From assembly GCF_048266365.1 (NCBI RefSeq), contig NZ_JBLWZP010000007.1, forward strand, positions 62,001-126,000: 64,000 bases of DNA, written 5' to 3'. A program made the position numbers and the translations under genes. Source of the stretch: Galbibacter sp048266365. GTDB taxonomy: Bacteria > Bacteroidota > Bacteroidia > Flavobacteriales > Flavobacteriaceae. Under the pieces are notes generated by a model. It ran no database searches. It was not told where the DNA came from and worked only from the letters and a program-made list of their open reading frames with translations. Below, in pieces: positions 55,735-64,000 of this stretch (position 1 is the stretch's first letter; every line of letters starts with the position of its first letter).

Positions 55735-58041
55735 ATGAATCAGGATTATATAATGCCAAATGAGTGGTCATTGATAGAGGAAGGATTTAATCCGCAAAAG
55801 GTAAAGTCTTCGGAAAGCTTATTTAGTATAGGAAACGGAGCTATGGGGCAACGTGCCAATTTTGAAGAAGATTACAGTGGAGCAACTTTCCAAGGAAGCT
55901 ATATCGCAGGAGTATACTATCCGGACAAAACAAGAGTTGGTTGGTGGAAAAATGGATATCCAGAATATTTTGCCAAGGTATTAAACGCACCGAATTGGAT
56001 CGGAATTCACGTTCAGGTCGAAGGGGAGACCTTGGATTTGAATACTTGTATTAAGGTGACAAACTACCGTCGTGAACTAAACATGAAACAAGGTTGGTAT
56101 CAAAGAAGTTTTGTAGCCAGTATGGCAAACGGTATAGATCTTAAAGTAAAAGCAACCCGGTTTCTAAGTATGACCTTAAGTGAAGTGGGTGCTATTAAAT
56201 ATGAAATTACCCCACTGAATCGCAAAGCAGCGGTTGTTCTTATACCTTATGTGGATGGAGGAATTACCAATGAGGACAGTAACTGGGACGATGCGTTTTG
56301 GCAAGTTAATCAGGTGAACACCAAAGGTGATTTTGCTTATGTCAGATCAATGACAAATAAAACAGCATTTGATGTTTGTAGTGGAATGCTCAATGAGGTG
56401 TATCTCGAGGACCAAAAGCTCGATATCCAAGGAGAAGTTGTTTTGGAAACTCGAAAAGTAGGATTGAAATACAGTCTAACACTGGCTGAAGGTCAAAAGG
56501 TGACCTTAGAAAAATTCGGTGGGTATGTAACGAGCTTAAACCACCGGTCAGAGGTACTTGTTCAAGAATCAGAACAAATATTGACCAAGGCCAGGGGTTT
56601 TGGTTTTGACGCACTTTTGGAATTACAAATAGAGGCTTGGGATTCAATTTGGCAAATGGCTGACATCACCATTGAAGGCGATGTAAAAGCACAGCAAGGA
56701 ATACGCTTTAATATTTTCCAGCTCAATCAAACCTATTCAGGAAAGGACTCCAGGTTAAATATAGGACCTAAAGGATTTACAGGTGAAAAGTACGGAGGAA
56801 GTACCTACTGGGATACTGAGGCCTATTGTATACCATTTTATATGGCTACCAAGGATGAAAAGGTAGCGAGAAACTTGCTTACCTATCGCTACAATCAATT
56901 GGATAAGGCAATAGAGAATGCCGAAAAACTAGGTTTTACCGGTGGCGCTGCGCTATATCCGATGGTGACCATGGATGGAGAAGAATGTCATAACGAATGG
57001 GAAATTACATTTGAAGAAATTCACCGTAATGGCTCCATGTTGTTTGCAATTTACAACTACACTCGATTTACAGGTGACACCAGCTATATCCCGGAAATGG
57101 GCTTAGAGGTTATGATAGGCGTTTCTCGTTTTTGGAAACAACGTTCCAATTTTTCAACGGATAAAAATAAGTATGTTATCCTTGGTGTAACCGGCCCGAA
57201 TGAATACGAAAACAACGTTAATAATAACTGGTTCACCAATTATATTGCCAAGTGGTGTATGGAATATACCGCTGAGACCATTGAAATGGTTAAAGAGAAT
57301 TACGCTGATGATTTTCAAAGAATTCAGAAAAAGACCAATCTTTCCGAAGATGAAGTTGCAAAGTGGCTCGAAGTTGCCGGAAATATGTATTTCCCCTATG
57401 ATGAGAAATTGAATGTGTACTTGCAACAAGATGGATTTTTAGATAAAGAATTGGTTCCAGTTGCGGACCTTCCAAAGTCTCAACGACCAATCAATCAAAA
57501 ATGGTCTTGGGATCGTATTTTGCGTTCACCATATATTAAACAAGCTGATGTTCTTCAAGGCTTCTACTTTTTTGAAAATCACTTTAGCAAAGAAGAGTTG
57601 GAGCGCCACTTTGATTTTTACGAACCATTTACGGTACATGAGTCTTCGTTATCACCATGTGTACATAGTATTCAAGCCGCAGTGCTTAATCGTATGGATC
57701 AAGCCTATACCTTTTACTTGAGAACTTCTCGACTGGATTTAGATGATTACAATAAGGAAGTTCACGAAGGATTACACATCACCTCCATGGCAGGTACTTG
57801 GATGAGTGTGGTGGAAGGATTTGGAGGAATGCGCGTGAAAAATGACACCTTATCATTTGATCCTAAAATTCCGAAAGAATGGGAAGCATTTAGTTTTAAA
57901 GTTAATTTTAGAAACCAGATCCTTAAAGTGGAAGTTTCACACCGTGGAACCACCTTTAAATTAGAAGGAGATCAGGAGTTAAATATCCTGATTAATGGGC
58001 AAAGTACCCTGCTTCAACCAGATAATAAAATAGTTTTATAA
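55735..58041 (+). CDS. GH65 glycoside phosphorylase (probable maltose phosphorylase)
   Basis: 768 residues: N-terminal beta-sandwich, helical linker, (alpha/alpha)6 barrel and C-terminal beta domain. The segment G415-EECHNEWEITFEEIHRNG carries the catalytic acid of maltose phosphorylases. No signal peptide, so cytoplasmic. Pairing with pgmB indicates phosphorolysis of maltose with release of beta-glucose-1-phosphate; trehalose or kojibiose specificity cannot be excluded by eye. Confidence 0.92.
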   Translation: MNQDYIMPNEWSLIEEGFNPQKVKSSESLFSIGNGAMGQRANFEEDYSGATFQGSYIAGVYYPDKTRVGWWKNGYPEYFAKVLNAPNWIGIHVQVEGETLDLNTCIKVTNYRRELNMKQGWYQRSFVASMANGIDLKVKATRFLSMTLSEVGAIKYEITPLNRKAAVVLIPYVDGGITNEDSNWDDAFWQVNQVNTKGDFAYVRSMTNKTAFDVCSGMLNEVYLEDQKLDIQGEVVLETRKVGLKYSLTLAEGQKVTLEKFGGYVTSLNHRSEVLVQESEQILTKARGFGFDALLELQIEAWDSIWQMADITIEGDVKAQQGIRFNIFQLNQTYSGKDSRLNIGPKGFTGEKYGGSTYWDTEAYCIPFYMATKDEKVARNLLTYRYNQLDKAIENAEKLGFTGGAALYPMVTMDGEECHNEWEITFEEIHRNGSMLFAIYNYTRFTGDTSYIPEMGLEVMIGVSRFWKQRSNFSTDKNKYVILGVTGPNEYENNVNNNWFTNYIAKWCMEYTAETIEMVKENYADDFQRIQKKTNLSEDEVAKWLEVAGNMYFPYDEKLNVYLQQDGFLDKELVPVADLPKSQRPINQKWSWDRILRSPYIKQADVLQGFYFFENHFSKEELERHFDFYEPFTVHESSLSPCVHSIQAAVLNRMDQAYTFYLRTSRLDLDDYNKEVHEGLHITSMAGTWMSVVEGFGGMRVKNDTLSFDPKIPKEWEAFSFKVNFRNQILKVEVSHRGTTFKLEGDQELNILINGQSTLLQPDNKIVL

Positions 58042-58042
58042 G

Positions 58043-60151
58043 ATGATTAGACACCTATTATATAGTATAAGTATTCTTTTTGTTGGGCAGATTTACGGGC
58101 AATCCCTAAAATCTCCCAATGGAAATTTGGAAATGGAATTTGCTCTTAGCACTTCCGGTGTGCCTACCTATATTCTAAATTTCAAAGAAAAAGAAGTTAT
58201 TAAAGAGAGTAAACTCGGATTTCTGATCAAAGACGACAGTCTATCACTCAAGGACAATTTTGTGGTAACAGATACCCAAAGCTCAAGCTTTGACCAAAGC
58301 TGGGAGCCTGTTTGGGGAGAAGCAAGCAGCATTAGAAATCACTACAATGAATTGTTAGTGCATTTGAAACAACAAGGAACTGAGCGAAAGCTGGATATCC
58401 GCTTTAGATTGTTTGATGATGGTTTGGGATTCCGTTATGAATTTCCGGAGCAAAAACCACTGATTTATTTTGTCATCAAAGAAGAGCTTACAGAGTTTGC
58501 CATGACAGGGGATCATACGGCTTTTTGGATTCCAGGCGATTACGATACACAGGAGTATAACTATACAAGAAGTAAATTATCAGAAATCAGAGAAAAAATG
58601 AAAGCAGCCATTACTCCGATTTCTTCACAAACTCCCTTTTCTCCTACAGGAGTACAAACAGCACTGATGCTAACGACTCAAGATGGCTTGTATATCAATA
58701 TTCACGAGGCTGCTCTGATCAATTATTCAACCATGCACTTGAACTTGGATGATCAAAACATGGTATTTCAATCTTGGCTGACCCCTGACGCTAATGGAGA
58801 TAAAGGACATGTGCAAGCTCCATTTAATACCCCATGGAGAACTGTCATAGTCAGTGATGATGCCCGAGATATTTTGGATTCAAAAATAACATTGAATCTA
58901 AATGAACCTTCTAAAATTGAGAATACCGATTGGATCAAACCTATGAAATACATCGGTGTATGGTGGGAGCTGATTACCGGCAAGAGTAGTTGGGCATATA
59001 CGAATGATTTCCCATCGATTCAATTGGGAAAAACTGATTATTCTTCAGCCAAGCCAAACGGGACTCATGGTGCCAATACTGCTCATGTTAAATCTTATAT
59101 TGACTTTGCAGCCAAGCACGGTTTTGATGGTGTTCTTGTAGAAGGATGGAATGAAGGTTGGGAGGATTGGTACGGTCATTCTAAAGATTATGTTTTTGAC
59201 TTTGTGAGTCCATATCCTGATTTTGATGTGAAAACCATCCAAGAGTATGCAGAACAAAAAGGAGTAGAAATGATCATGCATCATGAAACCTCGGGGTCAA
59301 TCAGAAATTACGAAAGACACCTAGATACGGCCTATCAATTTATGAAGGATCACGGTTATAATGCCGTCAAAAGTGGCTATGTCGGTGATATTTTACCTAG
59401 AGGGGAATACCACTACAGCCAATGGGTGGTGAATCACTATCAGTATGCCTTGGAAAAGGCTGCTGAATACGAAATTATGGTCAATGCGCATGAGGCAGTT
59501 CGACCTACAGGAATCAGTCGTACCTATCCGAATTTAATCGCTAATGAATCTGCAAGGGGAACCGAATATCAAGCCTTTGGCGGTTCTAAAGCAAATCATG
59601 TCACTGTATTGCCCTTTACACGACTTATCGGTGGACCAATGGATTATACCCCTGGTATATTTGAGATGGATATCAGTAAATTGAATCCCAATAACAATTC
59701 ACACGTCAATTCAACCATAGCCAACCAATTGGCCTTATACGTGACCATGTATAGCCCATTGCAAATGGCGGCTGACCTTCCTGAGAACTATATGCGCTTT
59801 CCAAAGGCCTTTCAGTTTATAAAGGATGTTGCACTGGATTGGGACGAATCAATTTATCTGGAGGCAGAGCCGGGTGAATATGTGACTGTTGCTCGAAAAG
59901 CCAAAGGAACGCAGGATTGGTTCATCGGAAATGTCAATGGATTTGAGTCTAGAAAAACCACTGTTGAATTGGACTTTTTAGAAGAAGGGATAGGCTATAC
60001 CGCTCGTATTTATGAAGATGCAAAGGATGCACATTACAAAGAAAATCCCCAGGCAATTAAAGTTCGCATCGTTAAAGTAAAGAAAAATAGTAAATTGAAG
60101 TTGAGATCAGCTCCCGGAGGAGGTTTTGCAATTAGCATTATAAAAAATTAA
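58043..60151 (+). CDS. susB: GH97 alpha-glucosidase, inverting (SusB-like)
   Basis: 702 residues with signal peptide (QIYGQS). The GH97 barrel residues align with SusB of Bacteroides thetaiotaomicron at a constant offset of 24: E415 (HHETSGS), E484 (NAHEAVRPTG), E502 (IANESARG) and E508 (GTEYQAF) correspond to E439, E508, E526 and E532. These are the bases, calcium ligands and acid of the inverting class. Periplasmic release of glucose from malto-oligosaccharides. Starts 1 nt after the GH65 stop. Confidence 0.92.
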   Translation: MIRHLLYSISILFVGQIYGQSLKSPNGNLEMEFALSTSGVPTYILNFKEKEVIKESKLGFLIKDDSLSLKDNFVVTDTQSSSFDQSWEPVWGEASSIRNHYNELLVHLKQQGTERKLDIRFRLFDDGLGFRYEFPEQKPLIYFVIKEELTEFAMTGDHTAFWIPGDYDTQEYNYTRSKLSEIREKMKAAITPISSQTPFSPTGVQTALMLTTQDGLYINIHEAALINYSTMHLNLDDQNMVFQSWLTPDANGDKGHVQAPFNTPWRTVIVSDDARDILDSKITLNLNEPSKIENTDWIKPMKYIGVWWELITGKSSWAYTNDFPSIQLGKTDYSSAKPNGTHGANTAHVKSYIDFAAKHGFDGVLVEGWNEGWEDWYGHSKDYVFDFVSPYPDFDVKTIQEYAEQKGVEMIMHHETSGSIRNYERHLDTAYQFMKDHGYNAVKSGYVGDILPRGEYHYSQWVVNHYQYALEKAAEYEIMVNAHEAVRPTGISRTYPNLIANESARGTEYQAFGGSKANHVTVLPFTRLIGGPMDYTPGIFEMDISKLNPNNNSHVNSTIANQLALYVTMYSPLQMAADLPENYMRFPKAFQFIKDVALDWDESIYLEAEPGEYVTVARKAKGTQDWFIGNVNGFESRKTTVELDFLEEGIGYTARIYEDAKDAHYKENPQAIKVRIVKVKKNSKLKLRSAPGGGFAISIIKN

Positions 60152-60153
60152 AT

Positions 60154-61995
60154 ATGAAGAAAAGTACATTTGTAATCACAGCAATTTTTGCGCTGCTACT
60201 CCAATCAGTCAGTGCGCAAATCCAACGAATTGAACCTCCATTTTGGTGGAGTGGGATGGAACATTCACAGTTAGAACTTATGGTGCACGGTGAAAACATA
60301 GCCGAGTTGAATCCAAAGATCGATGGTATTAACATTCTAGAGGTGAAAAAAACTGAGAATCCAAATTATTTATTTATAACATTGGATACTCAAAATGAAG
60401 AGCCTCAAAAGTTTAAAATTGTTTTTGAAAAGGACGGAAAACGTAAGCTCGCAAAAACCTATGAACTGAAGCAGCGAAAAGATGCGTCAGCTCAGCGTGA
60501 AGGTTTTGATTCTTCCGATATGATCTATTTATTAATGCCGGATCGTTTTGCCAACGGAGATCCTTCTAATGATAGCCATAAAGATGTTGTAGAAAAAGTA
60601 AATCGAGAGCATCAAGGCGGACGTCACGGTGGTGATATTCAAGGTATCATAGATCATTTGGATTATATAGAGTCCTTAGGTGCCACAGCAATTTGGAGCA
60701 CCCCTTTAAATGAGGATAATGATTCCACTTATTCCTACCACACCTATGCTCAGAGCGATGTCTATAAAATAGATCCTCGTTATGGAACCAATGAAGACTA
60801 CAAAAGGTTGGGTGAGGAACTTCACAAAAGATCTATGAAACTCATCATGGATTATGTGGTTAACCACTGGGGAATAACCCACTGGATGATGGATGATTTA
60901 CCCACCTATGATTGGATCCACCAATTTCCCGGATATGGTCAGACCAATTACAGAATGAGTACACAAATGGATCCTAACGCCTCAGCAATCGATGCGTATT
61001 ACTGTATGGATGGATGGTTCGTAAGAAGCATGCCTGATCTTAATCAAAAAAACCCGTTGGCTCTTAATTATCTTATTCAAAATGCAATTTGGTGGATTGA
61101 ATATGCCGATTTGGATGGGTTTAGAGTTGATACCTATTCTTATAACGATAAGGAAGGAATCGCCAAATGGACCAAAGCTGTTATGGATGAATATCCTAAT
61201 TTCAACATTGTCGGGGAGGTTTGGTTACACGACCAAGCACAAATTGCCTATTGGCAAAAGGATAGTAAAATTGCAGCTATTCAAGACTACAACACCCACC
61301 TTCCATCGGTGATGGATTTTACGTTGCACGATGCTATATCCGCTGCATTTCAAGTAGAGCAGCCTACTTGGGACAAAGGAATGATACAGGTGTATGAAAA
61401 TTTTGTCAATGACTTTTTGTACCCTGATATTGATAATATCCTGGTGTTTGCAGAAAACCATGATACCCAGCGCATCAATCAAATTTACAACTCCATAGAA
61501 GATTATAAACTTATCATGACGCTTCTAGGAACGGTTCGTGGTATTCCACAACTTTATTACGGTTCTGAAATCGGAATGAAAGGAGATAAAGGAAAAGGTG
61601 ATGGGGACATTAGAAGAGACTTTCCCGGAGGCTGGAAAAACGATGTTCATAACGCATTTTTGGCTGATCAAAGAACGGAATCAGAGAAAGCCTATTTTGA
61701 TGTGACAGCCAAGATATTTAATTGGAGAAAAACGGCTACCGCTATTCACAATGGTAAAACAACCCATTATTTACCACAGGATGAGGTCTATGTTTACTTT
61801 AGGTACAATGACAAGCAAAAAGTAATGGTTGTCATCAACAATAGTAAAGAAGAAAGAAGCCTGGAGTTAAGCAGATATGAAGAAAATTTAAAGGAAGCCA
61901 AAACAGTAAAAGAAATATTGAGTGGTCGTGAATTCACCCTTGGCGACACCCTTAAAATTGCGGGTAAAACAAGTTATATTATAGAAATTTTGTAG
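60154..61995 (+). CDS. Periplasmic GH13 enzyme, neopullulanase/cyclomaltodextrinase-like (SusA-like)
   Basis: 613 residues. Signal peptide (SVSAQ), N-terminal Ig-like module (about 23-110; RIEPPFWWSGMEHSQLELMV) typical of SusA-like enzymes, then the GH13 barrel with D326 (GFRVDTYS), E355 (VGEVWLHD) and D437 (AENHDTQRI), and a C-terminal beta domain. Cuts imported maltodextrins or cyclic dextrins. Directly follows susB by 2 nt. Confidence 0.92.
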   Translation: MKKSTFVITAIFALLLQSVSAQIQRIEPPFWWSGMEHSQLELMVHGENIAELNPKIDGINILEVKKTENPNYLFITLDTQNEEPQKFKIVFEKDGKRKLAKTYELKQRKDASAQREGFDSSDMIYLLMPDRFANGDPSNDSHKDVVEKVNREHQGGRHGGDIQGIIDHLDYIESLGATAIWSTPLNEDNDSTYSYHTYAQSDVYKIDPRYGTNEDYKRLGEELHKRSMKLIMDYVVNHWGITHWMMDDLPTYDWIHQFPGYGQTNYRMSTQMDPNASAIDAYYCMDGWFVRSMPDLNQKNPLALNYLIQNAIWWIEYADLDGFRVDTYSYNDKEGIAKWTKAVMDEYPNFNIVGEVWLHDQAQIAYWQKDSKIAAIQDYNTHLPSVMDFTLHDAISAAFQVEQPTWDKGMIQVYENFVNDFLYPDIDNILVFAENHDTQRINQIYNSIEDYKLIMTLLGTVRGIPQLYYGSEIGMKGDKGKGDGDIRRDFPGGWKNDVHNAFLADQRTESEKAYFDVTAKIFNWRKTATAIHNGKTTHYLPQDEVYVYFRYNDKQKVMVVINNSKEERSLELSRYEENLKEAKTVKEILSGREFTLGDTLKIAGKTSYIIEIL

Positions 61996-62013
61996 TAATT
62001 AAGAGTGATTAAA

Positions 62014-63897
62014 ATGATTAAGAAGTTTTTGGTTTGCGTATTGCCGATGTTGGCCTTGTCATTTTTAATGAGTTGTACAACAGCGACTACCGATAATGCT
62101 AATGCTGCCCAAGAGCCGGTTAAAACTGAATCTAAAAAAGTGGTATATCAGGTGTTTACCAGACTATTTGGAAACACCAACACTACTAATAAGCCATGGG
62201 GAACCATAGCGGAAAACGGCCTTGGTAAATTTGAGGATTTCACCCCCAAGGCATTACATGAAATCAAGGACTTAGGGGTCACCCATATTTGGTATACGGG
62301 AATACCACATCATGCACTAGTTTATGATTATACCCAGTATGGAATCAGTAATGATGACCCTGAAGTTATTAAGGGTAGGGCCGGATCACCCTATGCTGTA
62401 AAGGACTATTACAATGTGAATCCGGATCTAGCTACAGAGCCAGCAAAGCGATTGGACGAATTTAAAGCTCTTATACAGCGTACGCATAAGGCTGGAATGA
62501 AAGTGATTATCGATATAGTTCCAAATCACGTCGCTAGAAATTATCACAGTATATCGGCACCTGAAGGTGTTGAAGACTTTGGAGCAACTGATGACACAAC
62601 TGTTCAATATCACAAGGATAATAATTATTATTACAATCCAGGCCAGGGTTTCACTCTGCCGAAATGGCGAGACGGTTACCTCCCCCTAGGAGGAGAAAAG
62701 CACCCGTTGATAGATGGGTACTTTGATGAAAATCCTGCAAAATGGACAGGCAATGGTGCACGTGCTTCCCAACCTGATCAGAACGACTGGTATGAAACCG
62801 TTAAGGTCAATTATGGTATTTCTCCTGATGGTAAACGAGATTTTGATTCCTTACCCAATGACTATGAGAATCTGCCGTTCCAAAAGCATTTTGAATTCTG
62901 GAAAGGCAAAGATGTACCTAGTTCTTGGGTGAAATTCAAGGATATCACCCTGTATTGGATTGCTATGGGAGTCGATGGTTTTCGTTATGATATGGCCGAA
63001 ATGGTTCCCGTTGAATTCTGGAGTTATATGAACTCATCCATTAAGATGGAAAACCCGGAGGCTTTTTTATTAGCTGAGGTGTATAACCCAAGCTTATATC
63101 ATGATTATATCTACAAAGGTAAGATGGATTATCTCTACGATAAGGTCGCCATGTATGATTCTATAAAACAAATCATGAAAGATAATGGCAAGACGAGTTA
63201 TATAGCCCAGGTTCGTCAGAAGACTAAGGACATTGCTCCACATTTATTATACTTTTTAGAAAACCACGATGAGCAGCGTATCGCTAGTGCTGAGTTTGCA
63301 GGATCAGCGGAAATTGCCAAACCTGCAATGACTGTCTTAGCTACAATAGGTACAGGACCTGTGATGATCTATTTCGGTCAGGAGGTAGGAGAACCGGGAG
63401 CTCAGGATGCAGGTTTTGGTAAACCCAGTAGGACTTCGATTTTTGATTACGTTGGTGTTCCACACCATCAAAGATGGATGAATAATGGCAAATTTGATGC
63501 TGGACAATCCACTGCGGAAGAAAAGGAACTACGGGATTTTTATAAACGCCTTCTCAACCTGGCTATCAGTCAGCCTGCGATAATGGGAGAGACTCAAAAC
63601 CTCCACTTGTACAACATTCTAAATAGTGAAGGCTATAATGAAGATATCTTGGCCTTTGTGAGGTATACTGCAGATCAAAAATTAATAGTGATTTCAAATT
63701 TTGATGCTGAAAAGACCTATGAATTTGAACTTCAACTACCTAGTGATCTTGTGGCTAAATGGAATCTTGATAAGTCTGAGTATTCCCTAAAAGATTTGTT
63801 GTATGGCCAGAGTAACAAATTAATGTTAAGAAACGATATTGGACAAGCAAAAATTAGGATTAATCCTTTGCAATCATTTATTTTTGAGGTACACTGA
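62014..63897 (+). CDS. GH13 alpha-amylase-family lipoprotein
   Basis: 627 residues from ATG 62014 (GTG 62005 would add three). Lipobox LMSC. The barrel includes VVYQVFTRLFG at the start, IVPNHVARNY, and the catalytic set D326 (GFRYDMAE), E355 (LAEVYNP) and D419 (ENHDEQRI). A long insert (about 190-290, GYLPLGGEKHPLIDG region) separates it from the other GH13 enzymes here. The third amylase-type enzyme of the locus; specificity unknown. Confidence 0.9.
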   Translation: MIKKFLVCVLPMLALSFLMSCTTATTDNANAAQEPVKTESKKVVYQVFTRLFGNTNTTNKPWGTIAENGLGKFEDFTPKALHEIKDLGVTHIWYTGIPHHALVYDYTQYGISNDDPEVIKGRAGSPYAVKDYYNVNPDLATEPAKRLDEFKALIQRTHKAGMKVIIDIVPNHVARNYHSISAPEGVEDFGATDDTTVQYHKDNNYYYNPGQGFTLPKWRDGYLPLGGEKHPLIDGYFDENPAKWTGNGARASQPDQNDWYETVKVNYGISPDGKRDFDSLPNDYENLPFQKHFEFWKGKDVPSSWVKFKDITLYWIAMGVDGFRYDMAEMVPVEFWSYMNSSIKMENPEAFLLAEVYNPSLYHDYIYKGKMDYLYDKVAMYDSIKQIMKDNGKTSYIAQVRQKTKDIAPHLLYFLENHDEQRIASAEFAGSAEIAKPAMTVLATIGTGPVMIYFGQEVGEPGAQDAGFGKPSRTSIFDYVGVPHHQRWMNNGKFDAGQSTAEEKELRDFYKRLLNLAISQPAIMGETQNLHLYNILNSEGYNEDILAFVRYTADQKLIVISNFDAEKTYEFELQLPSDLVAKWNLDKSEYSLKDLLYGQSNKLMLRNDIGQAKIRINPLQSFIFEVH

Positions 63898-63927
63898 TGT
63901 GGTTTATCCACATAAAAAACTTCAATC

Positions 63928-64000
63928 ATGTTAAAAAAACAAGGACTATTAACACTACTTTTGGTTAGCGTATTAAGTTGTACTGAAATGGAAAAAGAAC
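63928..64000 (+). CDS. Start of a further lipoprotein, truncated by the window end
   Basis: ATG 63928 gives MLKKQGLLTLLLVSVLSC and TEMEKE, a lipoprotein signal with Cys at residue 18, then the window ends. It follows the GH13 gene by 30 nt in the same direction, so it is probably another member of the alpha-glucan operon, perhaps another glycoside hydrolase. Confidence 0.6.
   Translation, partial: MLKKQGLLTLLLVSVLSCTEMEKE

Noticed and set aside
1..64000. CRISPR array, rRNA operon or intact prophage
   Set aside because: No regularly spaced repeats, no rRNA-like sequence and no phage structural genes were seen on reading through both strands.

Overview
The window looks like a chromosomal segment of a marine Flavobacteriaceae-type bacterium (Bacteroidota). 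The supporting evidence is AT-rich DNA, a complete batABCDE operon, a SusC/SusD polysaccharide utilisation locus, many lipoproteins with short SC-type lipoboxes, and promoters matching the Bacteroidota pattern TTTG-N17-23-TAnnTTTG. The genus cannot be fixed from the sequence alone.

Layout. 1-5.9 kb: the end of an unidentified gene, then batA-batE (two VWA proteins, two TPR proteins, BatD). 5.9-8.6 kb: a small membrane protein, a SulP anion transporter and a beta-carbonic anhydrase, probably a bicarbonate/CO2 module. 8.6-11.2 kb: cvpA, pheS and two conserved small proteins. 11.5-17.8 kb: a GbsR/MarR-like regulator translationally coupled to a three-gene RND efflux system, closed by a strong terminator. 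17.9-22.4 kb: an AHSA1-type protein, a DUF1080 lipoprotein, azurin, and a lipoprotein with an HExxH zinc-peptidase signature plus a small partner. 22.5-23.5 kb: a decayed Crp-like regulator and a frameshifted DoxX-like gene. 23.6-32.1 kb: housekeeping genes (YheT hydrolase, thioesterase, EamA permease, ArsC-like protein, cystathionine gamma-synthase, NADP-glutamate dehydrogenase, RecO, and a DnaQ/GIY-YIG fusion).

A tRNA-Arg (CCT) at 32.2 kb is followed by about 2.7 kb of broken accessory genes (YgjP-like metallopeptidase, AlbA_2/RecG-like ATPase, ISL3 transposase). Next comes a minus-strand carbohydrate cluster (carboxylesterase, two CE1-like esterases, GH95), then YceI and a DUF2306-like membrane protein. 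A YefM/YoeB toxin-antitoxin pair follows, surrounded by integrase debris.

From 44.9 kb to the end lies an alpha-glucan (starch/glycogen) utilisation locus. On the minus strand it encodes SusC, SusD, SusE-like binding lipoprotein and a surface GH13 amylase resembling archaeal-type enzymes. On the plus strand it encodes a LacI-type regulator, an MFS sugar transporter, beta-phosphoglucomutase, GH65 phosphorylase, GH97 glucosidase, two more GH13 enzymes and the first codons of a further lipoprotein. Together they support this route: surface cleavage, import, periplasmic hydrolysis, uptake of maltose, phosphorolysis to glucose plus beta-glucose-1-phosphate, and isomerisation to glucose-6-phosphate.

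Regulatory signals worth attention are an identical 17-mer in front of both arms of that locus, two perfect palindromes around the lacI-type gene, a terminator between susE and the amylase gene, and a GTAC-N8-GTAC operator-like palindrome in front of yefM. I found no CRISPR array, no rRNA and no prophage. No wholly new system is evident. The least explained intact genes are the HExxH lipoprotein pair at 20.7-22.4 kb and the small membrane protein ahead of SulP.
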